Below are positions 59,301-64,000 of a DNA stretch of 64,000 nucleotides, in pieces. This stretch comes from Harmonia axyridis. Its lineage: Eukaryota > Arthropoda > Insecta > Coleoptera > Coccinellidae. Made by a program: the position numbers and the translations under genes. Position 1 is the stretch's first letter, and each line of letters starts with the position of its first letter. The notes beneath the pieces are model-generated. The model made no database searches, was not told the DNA's origin, and was given only the letters and a program-made list of their open reading frames with translations. The stretch covers positions 10,168,001 through 10,232,000 of the forward strand of contig NC_059507.1 of the NCBI RefSeq assembly GCF_914767665.1, in the 5' to 3' direction.

Positions 59301-60579
59301 TGTTACAAGTAAAGGTAGCAATGAAGGAAGATTGAGGGAGAAATTGATCGTTTTGGTGGAATCAGCTGAATTCTGAAAGTTCATTTTAACACTCACTTAA
59401 ATCCCTTCGCAAAGTGACGAAGTTTTCATTCATACAGTGGCACTTATTCATGAGTTTTTCATCCGTTGATCGTTCTACAAGAGGAAGAGTTTTGGGGCAT
59501 ACGACAATTGGCACATCTTCGTTGTAGCTGTTGTTAATGTCTACAGTTTCTACGTCTACCTCTGATTGAGACTCATCAGTCGTTGGCACAAACTTTTTTT
59601 TATATAACTCTTTCAATTCTACTTGAGCGGGTTTGCATTCGACAGCATTATACTGAAATTCATATCGGAAAATAAATTATAGTTACTTCCAATCTAATTA
59701 TTATTTGTGTTCTGTGCTTCCAACATTCTGGCTAGTTCACGTTGAAAAATTCCCTGAAAAGTTTGTGAGGAATCATATGTTTGTCACAAACAGGATTTCC
59801 ATTCTAAATCTCATCAAAATTGAATAAGAATTATATTTAGAGCTGTTATAAGGATTCATGTACATACGTACAGACCGACATGAAACTAAAAGTTGTTCAG
59901 AATGATATGAAATACATTTTGCGAGCGGACATTTTCAAATCAGAGGCCTAAAAGGTTTTTGATCCCAAAACAAAGTTTCTAACGTAATGCCATTAGCAAT
60001 ATTAAAAATAAGACGCGTATTTTATCGATATTTTTGCTCACTGAAAAAAAGCTCAATATCCGCATGAGTATGGTCTACAGTACAAATTCCTGTAGTTTTC
60101 ATTTTGCATTCTTACCGTGGCATTAGTTTTCGGGTTTTTTCCTGAAGTTGAACTATCTTCTATTTCGGAGATTCTGTCACTGAAATAGTGGGGAGTATCT
60201 GGCCCCATTGTATTGATGGCATCTCTTAGTTCTTGTTGAAGAGAGTTGCCAAATTCAGAGTCTAGATGAAAAAAGGGTTATTGTCCCAAAATAATGATTC
60301 AATATAACAGATCTGTAGAAACGTTTTTGCAGTTGAATTTTAAATGAATCAAAATTCACTTTTATCGATTGTTCAAATAGTAATAACATTTTTATTTTAT
60401 ATTTGAAATAATGTATCATTGGAGAAAAAAATAATTGTAATATTGCTCTCATAATGTAAAAAAAAAGTATTACTAATATTTTTGGTTTGTATACCTGTAG
60501 CTAATGGTTCAACATCATTTTCCGTCGAATTGCTCTCAGGAATATAGTCTTTAATGGTTTTTTGCTTTTTAGGGGACAT
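56375..60579 (-). CDS. Unrecognised protein, polar N-terminal half and hydrophobic C-terminal half
   Basis: I do not recognise this gene. A consistent seven-exon model on the minus strand is 60495-60579, 60116-60261, 59397-59652, 58781-58950, 57267-57529, 56782-56934 and 56375-56660; the sum is 1359 nt (452 aa). It begins MSPKKQKTIKDYIPESNSTE. The first 150 residues are acidic and Ser/Thr-rich (EIEDSSTSGK, VDVETVDINN). Next comes a basic stretch (NRRTSRLDRHSITKWFKNR) and a segment with scattered cysteines (GCRCGIPARVDVYYFDHGN). The last 130 residues contain long hydrophobic stretches (FWGEIFGTIHIGISFITSFI, then FLLHSVIRPLTIGLLQI and FFNAIIQPPLIFFYN), likely membrane-inserted or amphipathic hairpins. 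The acceptor of exon 4 is the weakest junction. Intron 4 holds a rearranged Tc1-like element. Function unknown. Confidence 0.65.
57910..58455 (+). pseudogene. Tc1/mariner transposase fragment
   Basis: From ATG at 57910: an N-terminal helix-turn-helix (EECAQAVVLREEGWTHTRIA, FGVSHTSVSRMLQRF), a GRPR linker (GQGRPRVTT), then a second HTH (RFATARLLQNQLEQTHGVQI, RPRVAARGPALT) typical of Tc1 transposases. A two-base insertion near 58335 (CATATCCATATTGG against CATATCCATTGG in the inverted copy) breaks the frame. The next catalytic-domain start, FTDESRFWLY (first DDE aspartate), lies in another frame. The rest is lost at the inversion point. Not functional. Confidence 0.85.
58456..58737 (-). pseudogene. 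Inverted partial copy of the same Tc1 transposase
   Basis: Reads on the minus strand from GGTAGACCACGG to GGGAAAGAGTG, corresponding to 58081-58370. It lacks the two-base insertion present in the plus-strand copy, so its frame through HIHWEEADWERV is intact, but it has neither start nor end. Confidence 0.8.
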
Positions 60580-60960
60580 TTTTACTATGAAATGCAAGAC
60601 TTGTATTGTTAAGAAGGTAAATACATGTTGGGATTAGTATAAAATATTAATATAAATCTGTCAAGTTAATATATTGAATCTTTCAAATTTTGACATTATT
60701 TTAATGAGGCAGAAAAAAGGATGAAAGTGTATTATTTATAGAACGTGATTAAATAATTTTGGGCCCAATCAAAAGTTTGGAAAATGTTTATTGGTGAGAT
60801 ATCATTTAACTAAAGATTTTTCTCTTCATTCAGGATTATAGTTCTCAGTTTTTAAATTTTACTTTTTTATAAATAAGATTAATTTTTAAATTTAACTTAA
60901 GATATAAATCACAATAAAGCATATTGACAACCATACAACATAAAATTTGATTCATTGGTT
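60580..60960. other. Spacer between ATG12 3' end and the 56-60 kb gene
   Basis: 380 bp, AT-rich; probably the promoter or 5' UTR of the downstream minus-strand gene and the ATG12 3' UTR. No motif recognised. Confidence 0.45.
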
Positions 60961-61426
60961 TCAACCCCAAGCCTGCGTCTTGCAATAATGCAATACTAGT
61001 TTTCCTTCTGTAGCATAACAATCATATAAATTTTTCAAATTTTGATCCGGAGCAGGAGCAAATGTTTGGTTCACATACAGAAACTACAAAAAAATTGTTA
61101 ATAAATATGAAAATTTACAAAATACATTAATCAATACCAGTTTTTCCTGTGGCTCTAATTTAATGTATTTGGCAACAAACCATAATATCCAGCTGATCTG
61201 TTTTGATGAATCTACACACCATTTTTGTTTTTTCATTATTGGTGCATTAGCTATTGGTTTTAAAAATATATCAACTGGAAAATAAAATAGACTTAGCTTT
61301 AAATCTCTACGAGTTTGATATAATCATACTTTTATGAATCTTTTTCTTCTCGTCTGAATTATCTTCAACCAAGGATAGAGTTTGAAGAGATCCTTGAGCC
61401 TCTTGTACATCTGTAGTAGAACTCAT
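60961..61426 (-). CDS. Atg12: Autophagy protein ATG12 (ubiquitin-like)
   Basis: Ubiquitin-like modifier conjugated to ATG5 by ATG7 and ATG10; the conjugate promotes ATG8 lipidation on phagophores. Exons on the minus strand: 61330-61426, 61138-61274, 60961-61083; 118 aa. It starts MSSTTDVQEAQGSLQTLSLV with a short disordered N-terminus. The ubiquitin fold spans about 33-118: FLKPIANAPIMKKQKW, ISWILWFVAKYIKLEP and FLYVNQTFAPAPDQNLKNLY. The C-terminus LHYCKTQAWG ends in the Trp-Gly needed for activation, directly followed by the stop, so no processing is required. The start codon faces away from the SWIM/YqaJ-type gene. Confidence 0.96.
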
Positions 61427-61866
61427 CCTAAATCTATTTCCATACACTATTTATTAAAAAAAAAAATCAATTCATTGTATTTCCCAAACCATTGTATTTG
61501 CGGTTTCTCTTAATTTGACACATGAAGTGTTGGTAACCTAGAAAATTACGTTTACCTCCACAGAAAAGTATTCATACATTTACTTCATTGAACTATTAAT
61601 TCTATGATTTACTTCGAGTGGAATGCCAATACTATGAAAATTATGGAATAAGCAATAACTTTTAGGATCAATGCATATTGAAATTCTCATTAAATAATGT
61701 ATTTGTATAACTGTTGTTCAATTTGTAAAATAATCACAGACAACTAACCACAGTGTATGTATTCCCGATTCAAGGGTAGGCAGCGCCCTCTTCAGCATGC
61801 TTTTTCAGCTAAAGGTAAGATATTGTAAACAAAAATATTTTGAGTGTTATTTGTGAAGAAAGAAAT
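61427..61866. promoter_or_regulatory. Divergent region ATG12 / SWIM-YqaJ gene
   Basis: 440 bp between divergent starts. At about 61781-61792 the minus strand reads GAAGAGGGCGCTGCC, close to the core of CTCF sites (AGAGGGCGCTG). The block 61765-61793 resembles 32052-32080 in the Hsl/Naa20 divergent region. Function is inferred only. Confidence 0.35.
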
Positions 61867-63350
61867 ATGATGGACAAAGAAAATAGTGTATTCCTCAGTT
61901 TAACTGAATATTTCCGGTATTTGAAAGCAACTCCAAATAATAGGAATGTGATAGAAGGTGAATTCATTCTAATTTAAGAATAATCGTCCATTATCTAAAA
62001 AACAAACATTTTAGGAGAAGCGGTCTTGAATGCATGTAATTATGTGTGGGAATATAGGTAAAAGTATTAGTATTATGCTTAGAATTGTTCGGCTTATGCT
62101 TGCAGACTTCAGCCCTTTCAGCAGATCCTCATGAAATCAGAGGAAAAATAATAACAACTAAAGAAACTGCAACAATATCAGCTTTCAGCTGTTCTTGTAA
62201 GGCTGGATTAGGAGGCAGATGTAAACATATATCAGCTCTACTCTTACATTTTACCAGGTTGTATAATTTTTATTTATTTTATGTCTGAATCAGGACTTCC
62301 AATTGAACAATAATATAGACACAATATAATTGTTGGTTTTTTGCTTTTCCTTTGGTTTTTATCATTTCAGAACTGACCTCCTCAAATTGGAAAATATTTC
62401 AAGTACTGATATCAAATGCTGGTGGAAAAACAAAAAAAAAAGAGACTGGAAATAAATATAAAGCACTACCTCTTCTAAAAATACCCTGCCTTAAGGACAA
62501 AGTCCCAAAAAGACCCTTGATAACATCTCAAGATGAAGAAGAGAAGATATTAGAAATATTTTAATTGCCAGATTGCCTTCATCGAGCATTGCAATTCATA
62601 AGTAGGTAATAACTTTCATGTCGTATGTAATACTGTAATGAGTGATTTTCAGGACTAGGTTATGTGAGGTTCCGAATGTGGAAGGATCTTGCATGAAAAT
62701 ATATGGAACCATTATCAGAAATGCAGAAAATTCCATTTTCATGCAGAATTTTTACAATTTTGGGTCTGAAATTAATTTTAGATGCACTCAATGTATCAGA
62801 AAATACAATAAGTTAACTATGTTTGACAGTATTGATATATGTGTATCGACAATGCAAGATAGAGGTCAATGGGAAGAAGAAAGGAAGTATAGAGTTACTG
62901 GCTCACGATGCTACGACTTATATACTTTTTCGAAAAATGATTGGGAAGAGAAATGTAGTAAATATTTTTTTCCCAAGCATTTTTCGAATATCTATACAAA
63001 ACATAGCATTAAATGCGAGCCAATGGCCCGAAAAGGTTTCAGGGTTTTCTATACAAAAAATAGGTCTTGTGATATGTAGAAGTGAACCATGGCTGGCATA
63101 TTCTGCTGACGGAATTTTGTTAAAGAATGGCAAGCCCTATGGTCTTTTAGAAATAAAGTGTCCATTCAAAGGTAACAAATTCTTCATCAACATCTTGAAA
63201 ATAATATTAAAAAAAAAATATCTTTATATTTCAGCAAAGCAAGCCTCTGACTTGGGGAATTGTAAATATATTATAAAAGAGAATAATAATTATGAACTGA
63301 AAAAAAACATAAATACTTTGCACAGGTGCAGGTGGGAATTGCAATCCTAA
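61867..63350 (+). pseudogene. SWIM zinc finger / YqaJ-nuclease-like gene, apparently frameshifted
   Basis: Resembles the repeated insect genes that combine a SWIM zinc finger with a YqaJ-type (lambda-exonuclease fold) domain. The start exon 61867-61957 reads MMDKENSVFLSLTEYFRYLK. Near 62090-62255 comes CLQTSALSADPHEI and the SWIM motif SCSCKAGLGGRCKHISALLL. Later pieces are KYRVTGSRCYDLYTFSK, KCEPMARKGF and EPWLAYSADGILL...LLEIKCPFKG, the YqaJ core with catalytic-type D and E-x-K. The pieces do not join in one frame: the reading frame must change at a run of A near 62433-62442 and again near 63052-63062, and the link near 62040-62090 also does not read through. Either a pseudogene or a gene with homopolymer errors in the assembly. 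Confidence 0.6.
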
Positions 63351-64000
63351 ATTTAGACATTTGCCACTTTATTATTTATTTTTCAAGCAATAATTCATTC
63401 ATTGAAATTAAGGTGCCCTTTGATGAAGAATACACATATAATATGTTAACTTCTTTGAAAAAAAACTATATTGAGAAAATGTTACACCATATTTGTAATG
63501 AATAATTGAAAAATTAATATATTTTTTGAAATAAAATTCCAGTTACTCTATTTCCACTTATTAAATGAAACGGGTTCTCTGTTTGCTTTACTGTTGCATC
63601 CATAAACACAACAAAACACCTTTGATTTCATTATTTTAGGGCAGTAATCACTATCCATAATGTTGAAATAAATATTAGATAAATGATGAAACTCTAGAAC
63701 ACAACTCTTATAACTCCTCGAACACTAAAATATAAAAATTTAAAATGCAGAAATGCACGCCGTCAAAGCTTTCACTCCTACCGTACCTTAAGCCGATATT
63801 ACAGTTTCTTCCGATAGGTGGCTTGGAGATGAACTTGAATCGCTAATAGCACAGAACAAAAATATTTCTGATATAGTCTATGTTTACTATAAAATAATTT
63901 ATGAATAAAACGAAACTTCAATAAACTGTTATTATTCTGAGGATTATTCAGATGTGTAGGTTTCATAATGAAATTTAAAACTAAATATACCAGATTAATA
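63351..64000. other. 3' flank with a dispersed repeat fragment
   Basis: No coding exon seen. At about 63640-63850 it holds blocks colinear with 32090-32225 (CAGTAATCACTAT, GCAGAAATGCA, CCGATAGGTGGCTTGG), so a member of the same non-coding repeat family. Confidence 0.45.

Overview
This window is nuclear DNA of an insect. It is AT-rich, with short spliced exons, GT-AG introns and insect-type orthologues (mini spindles, norpA, Hsl, san, Tango4/PLRG1, Cep97, Mob2). A beetle is my best guess, at low certainty. Exon models were built by hand from splice sites and family alignment recalled from knowledge. The summed coding lengths of norpA, Hsl, Cep97, RBM22, Naa20, san, ATG12 and the unrecognised membrane gene are all exact multiples of three.

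Layout. 50-2625 (+) is the 3' end of mini spindles (XMAP215/ch-TOG). 4142-16613 (-) is a complete norpA-type phospholipase C beta whose introns hold several long foldback elements. 16614-21425 is intergenic and contains a 20-bp palindrome made of two overlapping photoreceptor P3/RCSI sites upstream of norpA. 21426-31800 (-) is hormone-sensitive lipase; its 5.7-kb intron carries an intact-looking LINE inserted inside a foldback element. 32559-33870 (+) is NAA20 and 34673-35389 (-) is NAA50/san. 35950-37320 (+) is the intronless splicing factor PLRG1/Tango4 and 38263-40300 (+) is RBM22. 41840-48479 (-) is CEP97. 49267-52639 (+) is MOB2, with its 5' exon unresolved. 55561-55870 (-) is a 7SL signal recognition particle RNA gene. 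56375-60579 (-) is an unrecognised gene with a long polar N-terminal part and a hydrophobic C-terminal part; one intron holds a rearranged Tc1-like transposon. 60961-61426 (-) is ATG12. 61867-63350 (+) is a degenerate SWIM/YqaJ-type gene.

Themes. Several gene pairs share divergent control regions: Hsl/Naa20, san/PLRG1, Cep97/Mob2 and ATG12/SWIM-YqaJ. Two N-terminal acetyltransferase catalytic subunits are neighbours, and so are two Prp19-related spliceosome proteins. The mobile content is dominated by long foldback elements that share a TATACAGGGTG-like end but have unrelated arms. I found no operon, CRISPR array, virus or toxin gene. I did not find an obviously new multigene system. The least explained items are the membrane-protein gene at 56-60 kb, the foldback superfamily and the palindromic P3 site.
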